Shown: positions 13,423-25,699, numbered from the stretch's first letter. The stretch: DNA of 64,000 bases from Hypomesus transpacificus (GCF_021917145.1 NC_061061.1:9557390-9621389), one strand, 5' to 3'. Numbers and translations: made by a program. The notes: a model not told the origin generated them from the letters alone.

Positions 13423-15517
13423 CGAGTGAATCGGTGTTCGTCGGCAACGTTTCGGTCGAATTGAGGCTATGAACAGGTCAAAGAACTTAAACAGGAGCTT
13501 TAGCGCCTGTCTTCAGATTACGAAGCGATTACCCCCGATAGTGTGTTATGTGTCCTGGACAATACGCGTCTACAGGCGCACTGATGCTTGCAGAACTGCT
13601 ATGTTAGCTGGACTGTCTAGCGAATCAATCGAAACATAGGCCTACCATCATTTCAAATGAGTAGGCTATACAGGCACTACATTAATCACTCGGGATATCC
13701 GTATCCGATCCGTTAGGGATAAATGCAAATGCTGGACTTAGTAAAACAGAACATAGGATACACATATTATTGTAAGATTTCATAATATTCTAAATGCAGA
13801 GGGGGGATGCAATATCTATCTTTTTTTATCCTACTAACTAAAGCAATGCAACTATGTGCTGCCAAATGCATTTAAAGAAAAGTAATTCAAATGCTGGCAA
13901 ACTAGGGTGAAATAAATGTTGAAAAGCAATTACATTAGAAAATTCACCTGAAGTGTAAAATGCCCTTTGGGAGTTGGAATCAGATCGATTCGTTTTCAAA
14001 CAGACGACTGATTGAAATTGGGCAAATAGCATAAACCCACGGTATGTAGGTCTACCTACACATAATTAACTTGTATATGTTTTATAAAAGTATTGGATCC
14101 AGTTTTTCGACATAGCCTATGGGAAACACTGCGATAGGGGGATAGCACAAAAATAAAGAAAATCAATGTAGGCTAGCTACCATAGTTACGCTTTAAGAAG
14201 CTTTCATATGGTAGTAACACAAACCAAGAATGCATAGCCTATTCATAATGTGGTCATAGCTGGTATCCGAACGTGTGCTTCTATTTTATGCCAGTAGAGG
14301 CATTAGGGACAATGACAAAGAAAATAGATCAGTTTGTAGCCAACTGTGTTAGCCTACTCAGTCCACACGTGTTGTTTCACGTGTAGCCTAAAGAATCTGT
14401 TCAAGCTAGATTTAACATGACCATTTAAGGTTTATCCTAAATTAATTGCTATACATGTAAAATCGTGTTCAAATTGTAATATCATTATTAAGTTGCTACA
14501 TGTATATCTATCATTACAACCTAAGTAGCTCTAATTCAATATGATTATTTAATTTGTTCAATCTTTTTCAAATGCATGAACCTCCACAGGTAACTGCCAA
14601 ATGAGTCGTATATTTTTCATAAACATTAGAATTGTTGAGTAGTCTAAAAACTGCCATGTTTCCTGAAACTTCGCACCGCCTTTGACTAGGGTCTTTTGCG
14701 TTTAAAACCAATCAGAATAGCCTTTACAAAGCGGAAATGACAACACATGTTGTGTCAACCAATGAGAGCTTCTCAAAGAGCCTATTCCTGCCCCTTTCTC
14801 AATCATTTTGCAAATGGGTTCTGCAAATCGCGCTTAGAATTTCTGCGTGTTCTTTAGTTGTCAGATTGGACTGTCCAAACGGGTATGTATACCATGTAAA
14901 CAGTCCATCGTCTTAATCTGTTAAAATTTGACACGAAATTGATGTTTTTAAATATGTGTATCAAATGCAAATGTTATCACATACTGTCTCCTTGCAGGGA
15001 CACACAACACGCGATTTTCTTTTGTATCACTGCGCGTTTGTGGAACAATAACCCCGTTTTCCGAAACGGTGGGATTATTACTATTCTGCATTGCGGACAC
15101 GAACATGTGCATTTATAATTCATATGACTGCAGTTTTATTTGAGCGATTTTATCATTTAGTCTTACCTCAAGCCATATATGCAATGAACTACTTTCTCCC
15201 CGCCCCTTTTGAAATTGTCTTGTGGTTATAATGGGAAGTTTGGCGAGTAGCCTATTTCAGAGATTTGGTTCACTTTCAGACAGTTTCTTGCAATAAAGAA
15301 AAATAGATGTTGGGTGTTGAAACCCAGCATCCACGTTACAATCTAGCAGTGTTAAGAAACGATGTCTTGTTAACTGAGTAACTGAACAATATGCTAAATA
15401 AACGAATTGCCCTAGATCGTTTTTTTATTGCTTGCATGATATCGTAGGCAATTTGTGTTTTTAATTTCCTCATGCAATAGTCAAACAATATATTGACTTG
15501 GATTTTCAAGCAGCAAC
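13423..15517. promoter_or_regulatory. Shared upstream region of the dehydrogenase (-) and pogz (+)
   Basis: The two start codons are 2.1 kb apart and transcribed away from each other. On the pogz side there are two CCAAT boxes (14708-14712 and 14759-14763). A likely non-coding first exon follows, ending in ACGG at 14880 before a GTATGT donor. No coding exon lies between. The stretch 13700-14650 is AT-rich with no recognised element. Exon and promoter calls are inferred from motifs and spacing, without transcript data. Confidence 0.5.
14708..14763 (+). promoter_or_regulatory. Pair of CCAAT boxes upstream of pogz
   Basis: Two CCAAT motifs, at 14708 and 14759, lie 51 bp apart in a 56-bp block and about 100-170 bp before the probable first splice donor. 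CCAAT pairs at this distance are typical NF-Y sites in housekeeping promoters. Function is inferred. Confidence 0.5.
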
Positions 15518-18500
15518 ATGGACACTGACTTATTTATGGAGTGTGAGGAAGAGGAATTGGAGCCATGGCAACTGGTTGACGACGATGTGGAAGAAGATGA
15601 CATGAATATAATGGAGTGTCACGATAACGGTGAGTCAATGCTCAACCATTTCAATGGAGACTTTGCCACACCCATTCTGAGCAGGCACTGGCCACAGTGC
15701 AATTGGATGTGTAGTGCAGTTGTAGCCTCTGTGGATATGTCTCTCCTGCCTGCATTTTAAATGTTCAACTTGAAAATGTAGCATGTGTATCAGAATCAGA
15801 ATCAGAATGGCATTTATTCGCCATGAAAGTTTGCACAGACAAGGAATTTGCTTTGGCAGGAAGGTGCATACAGTAAACATATAGGAATCTTAAATTTAAA
15901 TATGTGGTCTAACTATACTATACTCTTGTATCAAACAATGCTGCCCTCACACCTTCTCCTGAGACTTCACGTCCCATTGTTTCCTCTGCTACTCCAACAG
16001 CAGCACAGCAAACTGTCCTCAGTGCAGGCTGCTCGTCTGTGGGGACCATCAAAACACTGCTCTCCACTACAACGCGTGAGTCAAGTGTTGTACCATTCCA
16101 ATGGCAGAGAAAATAGTATTGAACCAGTCAGACAGAATGAGTAGTTGCATAGCTTTTGGAAAATGTGACTGTTTCCTTATCTTTTTCGTCTCTTGCTCTG
16201 GCTTTCAGCTTCTATGACAGTATCATCGCGACCCAACCCCTCTGCTCCCCTAGTGGCGTCTGCCCCCATGCCGGCTGTTGCTTCTCTGGTGCCAACGGGC
16301 ATCGCCCAGGGACAACAGCTGTTCCTGACACAAACCTCATCAGGACTGGGCACCATACTGCTGCCCACGGGCAAGCCTGGCACCCACTCATCCATCAACC
16401 AGCCCATCTTCTTGACTTCACAGGTAAGGCCCTCCTCCTCAGCTTTAACCCATTCAATTCAGTTCCAGTCAGCAAGTGATTCAAATAAATCACGTCTTTT
16501 CAGTCACCATAGATAAAATGCCGTCAGTCGATTTAGTTCTTTTTGGTTTGAGGAAACTTGAAAGATCCTTTTAAAATGTGGATCCTTATCCTCTCACAGG
16601 GATTCCCAGTCCAGAATGTGCGGCCTGCACAGAACACAATCAACCCAATGGGCTTTGTGTTGAACATGCCAAATCAGCCTTTTCAGCCTATTACTCTGCT
16701 TGCTGGTAATTCAGTGTTGTAAACATATAAGCTTATTATTACAATTTCATTAGGTGCATTTTCACAGTACTGTGTAAAACGTTTTACAAGTAGAGACAGA
16801 TGTATTGCTTTGGTTTTATATCCTCTGTAAGGTTAAAGATACGAATGGGATTGCAAGATATTTTTCTATACATAAACTATTCTATACATTTCATGTGTGC
16901 TGACTATTTCCACCCCATATCCCAGGGTCTCCTGGTGCCCATGTGCTTCGACCTGTGGTAGGGGTGCCCAAGGTAGTCCCTAGGGCCCAGCCTGCCCAGG
17001 TGAGACCCCAAATTCAGATCCACCAATTCAGAGCCCCCACTGCTCCTGTGCAACCAAGAACCACCATGGCCATCAATATACCTACCATCAAGATACCTGC
17101 CACCCTCACCATCCATACAAGCCAAGCTGGCAATGCGAGCAAGGTTACCTTTGCAACCTCCAATACCACGGACACCCTGTCAACTGCTGCCACCACTACC
17201 CTACACCTGAACTCACAGACACAGTCGGGTAAGTTCAATAGAAAAGCTTAAATTTTCGGGTTGTGACTAGGTGGGAAAAAGCCAAGGCCTTAATATACTT
17301 CCATTTTGTATGTGTACGTACTGTGAAGCACTGAGACAGACTCACGAGAGAGAAGGTAATCCCTAGGGTGTTTAATAGCACCTTTTGGTGTAAAACAAAT
17401 ACAGTAATAAGGAAGCTGAAAAAGCTGTGTCGGCGTGTCTCTTTCGGTCGCCAAGTCTATAGCCTATGGCCCTCCTGGCTCAATCTTTAGGGTTCTTCTC
17501 TCTTTACGGCAAGTCTGTGTAGCAGAAAACATGCCCACATCAACCAACATATCACCCCTTTTTGTCCCCTTTTGTACTCACCAGGAGTGGGGTAGATGAG
17601 CAACAGGTGTGCCTCGTTGAGGCTCTCTTCCCCAGCCCAGGAGTAAAGGCCTTGGCTGAGGCTTTGCGTCAGTAACGGGCTGCCAGGCCTATATGGCCGA
17701 CAAGACCCCCTTGTCACTGTACGCAAACACAACGCAAGCTGCATTGCTTAGAAAATCCACTGCGTACTCAGTCTAAATGCAGGGTTTCCCACAGTACTTT
17801 CAGTTAAGGCGGCCGCCTAAGCAACACATAGCGATATCCGCCATGTTCCTCTGTCCTATTTTCTCCTTTCCATTCCAAAACGCCAGTCTCCCTTTTCTGC
17901 AGAACGCATTAGTCTATCGCACAAACTATCCCCCCTCCCATTAGTCTATCGTGCAAACTGCTCCCTCCCCCCAAACCTCATCCTACCACCTTAACTAACC
18001 CATTTTCTGCGGGAAACCCTGAAATGGATGTTATGTCCACTAGAAGGCAGGTCAGCAACAACATTTTCTACCTGTCCGGACATACATTCCAACTACTTCT
18101 GATTTCTACAACAGTAAACATGGTGACAGAGGAGGAGGAGGTGTTGTTAATGTCTTAAGAAGATGACAGAAACAGCGGCAGTGGTGCCAGTTTCTCAAAT
18201 GCTCTGCCATTGTACTACTACTTGTTTGCTGTTTCTTTTTTTCCATTTTGCTGTCAGAGGATCTTTGGTATACTGCCACACGATCTCTGCTTGTATTGCA
18301 CCTTGCAAATGCGTACACTTACAGCACAATGGCAGCCATCATGCGTATGTGTACACATACTCAATTTGAAGTCAATGATGGCCTTTACAGAAGGCCTTTG
18401 ACATAACATGAAAACAACTTAAACTAGGCCTTTAACTCGACTTAAATGCAGTTCTGTCGTCAGCTAACATGCTATTGTTGTTTTTCCAGTTTCTAAATCC

Positions 18501-21500
18501 TCTCAGCAGATGAAGTGTCCTAGATGTGGAAGCCATTTCAAAATGCAAGCAGCCCTACAAGGACACATGTGTGTAAGGACTTTTAATGCATCTCAATGAT
18601 TGACATTTATGCAACACCCCGCCCATACACACACACACAAAAGGTTGAAATTGTGTGGAATTGTTATAATTACATATGTATGACGTTACACAATCATATG
18701 ATTACTGTTAAACTTATGTACACCTAGGCAGAAAACCCTATTTACACTGCAACATTTAGTAAAATGCAGAGAGATGATGGTGTTTGGTCACTGGCATTTC
18801 AATATATGGTACTATCTTATGTCTTCTCACTAATCTGGTTGATCAGATGGTTATTAATTCAATTACGTTAAAGGTGCTACTGTATGTGACTTCCCCCTTC
18901 CTAGTTCTGCTGTCCAGACATCGTAAACACCACTTACGCCAGTAGCACCACGGTCAACACTCTGGGATCTCCTAGCAGGGTGGTTTCTGCAAACACTTCC
19001 CAGGCTCCTGTCAACACTTTGAGTCCCTCGAAGTTGGTCATGAATGTGGAGTGCTTTTACTATGGTACCAAGAAGGGTTATCATGAGCCGGATCCCAACA
19101 TATATATCAGGAAAACCCCCATGAAGTGCCAAGTCTGCTCCATGACACTCATTGATAACGTTAGGTAAGAGTACTACAGTATTATTATGTTATTATATGT
19201 ATTATATTTGAGTTCCACACTGCTCATGCTAAGATACTGTTCTGTGTGTGTGTTGTTGGATTTGTGGCTCTTAACCTGTTTTGTCTTTGCCCTTCACAGC
19301 ATGATGAGCCACATGTGGTTCCACTCAAATCAGGGGTCGCAAAGTAGTCTGTCGAATGCACTCAAGTCCTGCCAGTACTGCTTCCGGCAGTTCTGCTCAA
19401 CCAAACAGTGGAAATGCCATTTAGACAAAGTCCACAGTCCCATTGAATATCCCTGTAAGTATTAACTGCACATTTTGTGTGCAGAAATATACTTATTGTT
19501 GTATTGAAATAAATGAATGTCTCTGTCCTACCAGGCATATGTAAGATTTGTGAGTGGGTGTTTGAGAGTGAGCATGTGTTCCTGAACCACATGAAGGCCA
19601 CCCACAAACCAGGCGAGATGCCATACATCTGCCAGGTTGGTGAACTTTGACCTCCTTGTACCCTGATCACCAAAATCTGTCAGACCATTTCGAGTTTCGT
19701 CCAAAAAAACTAATAACTTCCACAATCTGCCCTCCTCTCCTTCTCCTCGTGTTGACAGGTGTGCGAATACAGCTCATCCTTCTTCTCACATGTGTATAAC
19801 CACTTCCTGTTGTATCACCGTAAGACAGTCTACTTGCTCTGTGTCTACTGCCTGAAAATTTTCAGGAATGAGACGTCCTACCAACAACACTTTTTGCGCC
19901 ACCAGGTAAATGACTAAAATGTGTATTTAAAAATGCTGATATTGCAAGAATCATGTGGATCCTTTTATTGAATTGGTTGTGAATGGACCCTAAAACAATC
20001 TTTTTTGTTGCTCTTATATTCTTTTCTATAGAATCACAAAGCTTTCCACTGCAACAAATGTCGCCTCCAGTTCATCGTCTTACAGGACCTGATAGAGCAC
20101 AAGACGCAGCACCACCGCACTGTTTGCAAGCCCAAAGAGTTGGAAGGCTTGCCATCAGGGACTAAAGTGAGTAATGTTGTGGACAGAAATACAATTTCTT
20201 GGAATCAGTCATTACCTTTTATGCATTTTTTTATTGGTGCAATTTCTTTGAATATATAAAAAACCATTGCTCACTACTTACTCTACGTTGTGCCGCTTAC
20301 ACCTCAATTGAATTGATCTTACTATTCATGTGCCCCATAAGGTGATCATCAGGGCCCGGCCTGCAAACGAGATCCAAGTTGCCAGGAGGAACCCACTCAT
20401 GCCTGTTGATCCTGAGTTCCCCCCTTTTCCCATGCAAGAACCTGCCCATCACTACAGCGCCTTGAAACTTCTGAAGTTGAAGTCACCCAAAAAATTGCCA
20501 TTGTCCATAGAATCTCAGCAGGTCAAAGGCAACCCACACAAAAGAAAATCAGTCAGCAAAATGCTGGATATGCTGACTAAGTTCCAGGACAAAAGGTGAT
20601 TTTCTTTTGCTGTTGGGACTTTTGGATACAACTTCTTAAGGTGTTTGTGTGTATGCTCTGTCTGTATGAGGTTAGTTGACCGTTCAGCTTTTCCAGTGGC
20701 ATGCTCCTGGACCAGAGGTGTATGGAGTGTGGAACAGGTGTGGCCAGTTTCCCCGACCACTACCCTACCTCCGTGCGGTGTTTGCTGTGCACCTACAAGA
20801 CTTGTTGCTCCCGCTCCTATGCTGAACACATGATCGAGTGAGTGTAGAAGTTTCCATCAAAAGTTAATTTTACAACTCTTGCAGCATACAGTTAAGCACA
20901 TATGAAGTTCTGATCATCATTAATAGGTATAAAACATTTGTGGGAAGTGATTCAGTTTCACTTTAATCTCTGACAGGCATGAGTTTTGACGGCATAAGTT
21001 GCGTACGTTAAGTATTTTGAAAAGTTAAATAATTGCAGTTTATCTTGCTTGCAGCAACCATGTACCTCAAACAAACGTCAAGTCTTTTCCTCTGCATAAG
21101 AAGCCACCCCCCTGGTAAGATCGGTCATGCTCAGTTTTAATGTCTCTCTCTTTGTATAGGTATGTGTAAAATCTCTCTGCTAAATTACTTGCTTTTTTTT
21201 TCCCTTTCTCTCTCAGTTATTTTAAGCTACAGTGTTCTGGGTGTGACTTTTCCTCCCCTACTGGTGACCTTATGGCCAAGCACTTGGTCCAAAACCTAGA
21301 CCACAAGAAAAGCACATGTGAACGAAAGAGTAAGTGTGCACTCTGAATAATCGACAGTTTGTATTGTTTTGTGTGTGTTTTTCTGTTTTAACAATTTCAA
21401 CTTAAAAGCACAACCAAAAAGCTTCTCACAGCAGTGATGATGGCATCTCTTACACATTTAGCCGGTTGGTTTGGTAAGGTAAATAAACAGGAACAGTCTT

Positions 21501-24500
21501 GAATCAAGTGAGGACAATTGTATAATGGGGAATAAATCCTTATTGAAACCTTGTTTATATTAAACAGTTGTGTTATACTTTTGCTATTTGAGAATAGTGT
21601 AGAGGCTTCTGAACTTATCAAATCGAGGTTGTGAAATCATGGCAGTCTGAAGCAGAAGAATAACAGCTGGTTTTGTGATTTTCTACCCCCCTTCCTTAGA
21701 ATATGTGGAGTATGACATTGGATTCTGCCAAGACGAGGAACTAGAAAAGAATGAAGACTTACAGAAGCCTGCTTGGGCTTTAATAGAACACTGGACAAAA
21801 CCTCTCCCTCCGGGTGTTTACGGTGCCATTACCGAGACCCTTAACTTCACTGGAAACTCTGGCCCTCAACATTCCTTATCTAAGAACAGTGATGCCATAG
21901 ACTACTTCAACTTGCTTTTCCCCAAGGATCTCATTGAACTCATTGCCTACGAGACCAATGCACATGTCAAGACTTGCCAGTTCCTTGGCTGGCATGACCT
22001 TAACTGGATCCCCGTCACGACCCATGATATCAAAGTCTTCATTGGTCTAAGTATCCTTATGGGCCTCGAGAACCTTGCTGAACTACCACATTATTGGTCC
22101 TGGAAGCACAATGCAAAATGTGACACCTTTTTCCGAGCCATGACATTCATTCGCTTTCAGCAGATATCTTCTAACATCTGTATGGGGAGTCTCCTGACTG
22201 AGGAGCATAGTGGCAATGCCAGCAGTGATAAGTTCCATATTTTCCAGCCCATGCATAACATTTTGGGCCCTGCCATGTGGAACGCCTACCAGCCCAACCA
22301 GTGCCTGTCCATAGACCGTGCTCTGCTGCCCAGTCATGAGGACAAAACCAGCTCCACCAAAGGGGACTCCAAGGCTCCACCACAGGTGTGGCTGCTCTGC
22401 GACTCCAAGTCAGGCTACTGCCACAGGTTTCTCATTCAGTTGGAGAAGGAGAAAAATATTGATTTGGGGTTCAGTGTCGTCTCCCCACTGGTGGAGGGCC
22501 TTCATGAAAAACACCACCAACTCTTCCTGGCCAGTTCCTTGACTTCTGTGCCACTCATGCAGAAGCTTCTAGACCAGGGCATATATTCTTCAAGCTCCTT
22601 CCCCACTCAAAGTCCCATCATTCCCAAAGAGATCTGGGAGCAGGGCAGAGTGGAGAAGCCTGGGGACTTCCTGCAAAGGCAGTACGGCCCCCTGTTGGCC
22701 ACCCGCTGGATGGACACCAAGGAGATGGGCTGCCTGTCCACAAATGCTAAGCCTGGGGAGCCAGACACGGTGTGGAGAAAGTCCCAGACCAAAGTAGGTG
22801 AACTAAGCCCCATCAACCGTCCTCTGGCCTTCAGACTCCTCCAGGAGAACATGAGGGGTGTGGATATCTGCAAGCAGCTGTTAGCCTGCAACCCACTCGG
22901 AGGCCTGCAGCACAACAAGTACTGGAAAAGTCTTTTTTGCTTCCTGGTTAATTTGAGCATCGTCAATGCATTCATTGTGCTGCGGGAGAGCCGCAAAGAC
23001 AACCCACCACTGTGGGTGCAGGATGGACTTTTCACCCAGGTCGCCTTTCGCAAGCGCCTAGGAAACCAATTATTGAAGAGCGTCCGGAAACGCACATGGG
23101 TCTCTGCTGAGTTTAAAGTGGATACAGTCCAGAAGAAAAAGAGATTGAGGGTTCAGGTGAAAACAGAAGCTTCAACACAACAATTAGATGGAGACGAAAG
23201 GAAAAGTGTCAGACACAGGATGGTCAGACTCACCCCTAGGACCAGAAGATGCCGGACCTGCCATCTGAAGAACCTCCGCCACGAGAGCGTGTATGGATGC
23301 ATCATTTGCAAAATCAACCTTTGCAAGAGGACATCCTGCTTCTGGGAATACCATGGCTACCCACCAAATACTCAAGGTTAGTCACTCCATTTGAAAATGG
23401 GTCATTCAAATATGGTTATGAATCATTTTATCATCACTCATTTTTATTCAGCTTATTTTTTATTAATGTATTGTGTGTGATAGCTTTTTTTCTCATAAAT
23501 GTCCCCTCTTTTTACTACAGGAAACACAAAGGTTGGATTTGTTGAAGATGAAACAAGGTATTGTGTTAAGACACATTTTTACTAATAAGATTATTTTGTT
23601 TTAGTCCAAAATTGGGTGTCGTCTGTGGTGATTCTGATTTCTTATACTTTTTTTTATCATAGCAGAAGCAATCAGTGGGTCACTTCAGACCAGGAGGATG
23701 ACATAGACCTGGGAATGGCCCCAGTTGAGGAGATGGACTCGGATACCGATGATGATAGTCAGTTTGAGGTCATTGGCGAGGAGACAAGTCATCAAAGAGA
23801 ATCTAAACCTCCATTATTGCTGCCCATGCCAGCAGAGCCCCCTGATGAAACTCAAACAGAGCTGCCGGTGGTTAAAGACAATGTAGATGTGCTCTCAGCT
23901 CGCCAGCTAAGGATAGCTCTATTTGCCCTATGTAGTGGAATAAGCCTCGCCTCAGCAGACTTCTCCACCCAACCCCAGCTCATCCAAAAATGGCTGTCAG
24001 ACAAAAGGAGGCAACTAATGCACGATAGCAAGGAACAAGACAGAGGTAAGGCAGCAGAGAGTCTTGTGGAATGGGTCTTATCCCAGCGTGAGCTGCAACT
24101 GCCTGTCAATGAGAGTAACCTCTTCCACAAGGCCTCGGAGTTCCACAAACAGGGCAGCGGCTCCTTTCGTATCTCCTACGACTGGGCAGTGGGCTTCATG
24201 CTGCAGCATAAACTGGGTCTGCGTCCCCCAGGCAGGGCCCCTACAGTCAGCCTCAGCCTGCCACGCTCCATGGAGAACGACATCAGTGATTTCACCAAGT
24301 TCACCTCAAGAGTAATCCATGTCCACAAGATACCCCACACGGCCATAGCAGCCATGGATGAGCTGTATGTCTTTGTGGACTTCAAGTGGCTTGCAGACGA
24401 GACCAAGGTGGAGAAGCATGCAGCCCTTTGTATGGTTGGGAGTGGGGATCCTCTGTTCACTATTTACCTGGCTGCACTTGCAGATGGCACTTTGCTGCCC

Positions 24501-25283
24501 ACCTTGGTCCTCACAAAGGAGCCGCTCCCTGACTCGGTCCCATCTAACCATGTCATACTGGTAGCGAAGCAAGAGTGCATGACCAGGGAAGATGACTTAG
24601 ATCTATGGCTATCTCGGGTGTGGCAGCAGCACATGCCAGAAAAGAGCCATAGCAATAAAGCCATGCTAATCCTTGATGGCCATCGCGAGCACGTGTCTGA
24701 CCACTTTCTGGGCACCCTCAGTGACTGCTGTACACTGCCGGCAGTTGTTCCTACCGGTTGTACCAGCCGTGTTCAGCCTGTAGAGATGTGCATACGACCG
24801 ATACTGCAACGCTTCCTGATTGCCCGCTGGGCCCAGCTGGCAACTGAGGATGGGCTGACAGGGGCTTCATGCAAAGATGTTGTTCAGCTGCTGACAAATT
24901 GGCTAGTGGAGGCTCTATCCTGCTTAGCTGATCAGCCCGAACTGGTCTGGAAATCCTTCCTCATTACTGGGCTGCTCACTGAGCAGAAGAACCATGAGAC
25001 CATTCAGAGCCTGGAAAATACCCAGTCCATGCTGTTGACTACCCTGACAGGAGTCCTGGTGGGGCCAGAGTTGGCTGCATTTGAGCAAGAGGATGAAGAG
25101 GATACACACAGTGAAGAAAGGGATTTAGTTGGGAAGGTGGATCATGTCTTACCACAGCCCCTTGTGGAAACGGATATGGACAAAATTGAAGTTGGGGAGG
25201 ACATGGATGAGGAAGATGTCGAAAAAACTGATGATGAAGATGAGGATGTAATAGAGGATGAGGACAAGATGGATGAGGATTAG
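15518..25283 (+). CDS. pogz: POGZ-like chromatin zinc-finger protein with an inserted piggyBac transposase domain
   Basis: Eighteen coding exons join in phase: 15518-15629, 16001-16075, 16209-16423, 16600-16705, 16926-17228, 18490-18572, 18905-19164, 19300-19454, 19535-19635, 19759-19905, 20032-20166, 20342-20595, 20697-20837, 21055-21114, 21217-21329, 21700-23376, 23521-23557, 23663-25283. They total 5595 nt, 1864 aa. The start matches POGZ ([17 protein letters not shown]). Order: Ser/Thr/Pro-rich N-terminus with [12 protein letters not shown]; about nine C2H2-type fingers (aa ~275-750), including the Cys-rich HP1-binding-type finger (aa ~650-697); piggyBac transposase (aa 754-1312); CENP-B/pogo helix-turn-helix (aa ~1400-1510); DDE nuclease-like domain with D1557, D1663 and E1699; long Asp/Glu tail. 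POGZ in mammals (about 1410 aa) is a nuclear HP1-associated regulator of mitosis and transcription and has no piggyBac part. The fusion is read directly from the sequence; its expression is inferred. Confidence 0.93.
15785..15895 (-). repeat. Dispersed teleost repeat (LINE 3'-end type), copy 1
   Basis: The stretch contains an ATCAGAATCAGAAT start, then a CACAGACAAGGAATTTG core and AGTAAACATATAGGA. A second diverged copy with the same order of blocks is at 35955-36070, where it is joined to LINE-like coding remnants. It sits in pogz intron 1. Confidence 0.6.
17780..18021. mobile_element. Non-autonomous DNA transposon (MITE) with CAGGGTTTCCC termini
   Basis: The 242-bp element in the pogz intron begins CAGGGTTTCCC and ends GGGAAACCCTG, a perfect 11-bp terminal inverted repeat. 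Its interior has no coding potential. It includes an internal near-duplicate (ATTAGTCTATCGCACAAACT at 17910 and a copy at about 17941). CAG...CTG ends fit hAT-type elements, but no clear 8-bp target-site duplication is visible. Confidence 0.7.
21700..23376 (+). other. piggyBac-derived exon of pogz (exon 16 of the coding exons)
   Basis: This single 1677-bp exon encodes 559 aa that follow the piggyBac (DDE_Tnp_1_7) layout: N-terminal region ([23 protein letters not shown]), a first catalytic-site motif [19 protein letters not shown], and a C-terminal Cys-rich zinc domain (C1271, C1274, C1287, C1290, C1295, C1300, H1305). Compared with active piggyBac, D959 and D1142 occupy expected Asp sites, but the second site is Ala (A1031 in FLASSLTS) and the fourth is Lys (K1145). 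Upstream splice AAGA|AATAT and downstream CAAG|GAAAC join in phase 1 on both sides. No ATG occurs in frame until about 120 codons into the exon, so it cannot make a full-length stand-alone transposase. No piggyBac terminal repeats are seen in the flanking introns. Confidence 0.9.
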
Positions 25284-25677
25284 GTGAAGGTATGACGATA
25301 ACCATTTAGATTGCAGTTGAGGACAAAACTGGGCGATGGTCAGTATAGTAAAACAATTTGGTAAGGTGAAGTACCTACCACACAGCCCTAACAGCGTCCA
25401 CCGTAATAAAAAAAATATTGTTTTCCTCTCCGGGTCCTACTCTGCAACACTTTTTTCTAACTGAATCTGTTTCTCAAGGTTATTGGTCAATGTGCCATTG
25501 GACACCCAAAAAAACAGACTCCATATGGACCCCATGCAAGTCTTGCTATTATTTAATGTAATTTTGGGTCAAAAGTTTGAAATGTCACTCAAACTTAATC
25601 TGTTGACGTGTGATAAATCCTAAAAAGTATATTGCTTGAACCTGGCTGTTAATATTTGTAGATGCGGTTTCACTTTT

Positions 25678-25683
25678 AATAAA
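25678..25683 (+). terminator. Polyadenylation signal of pogz
   Basis: AATAAA lies about 395 bp after the pogz stop codon. It is followed by a T/GT-rich stretch (25703-25730), as expected for a cleavage site. Confidence 0.8.
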
Positions 25684-25699
25684 GTATAACGCAGTTGAC

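Noticed and set aside
15848-16144. Open frame before the second pogz coding exon
   Set aside because: It reads in a different frame from the supported exon 16001-16075. The polypyrimidine tract and AG at 15999-16000 mark the acceptor instead.
21675-23381. A separate piggyBac gene nested in pogz
   Set aside because: No ATG begins the frame (the first in-frame ATG is ~120 codons into the domain), no TTAA-flanked terminal repeats are seen, and splice phases fit pogz on both sides, so a single fusion gene fits better.
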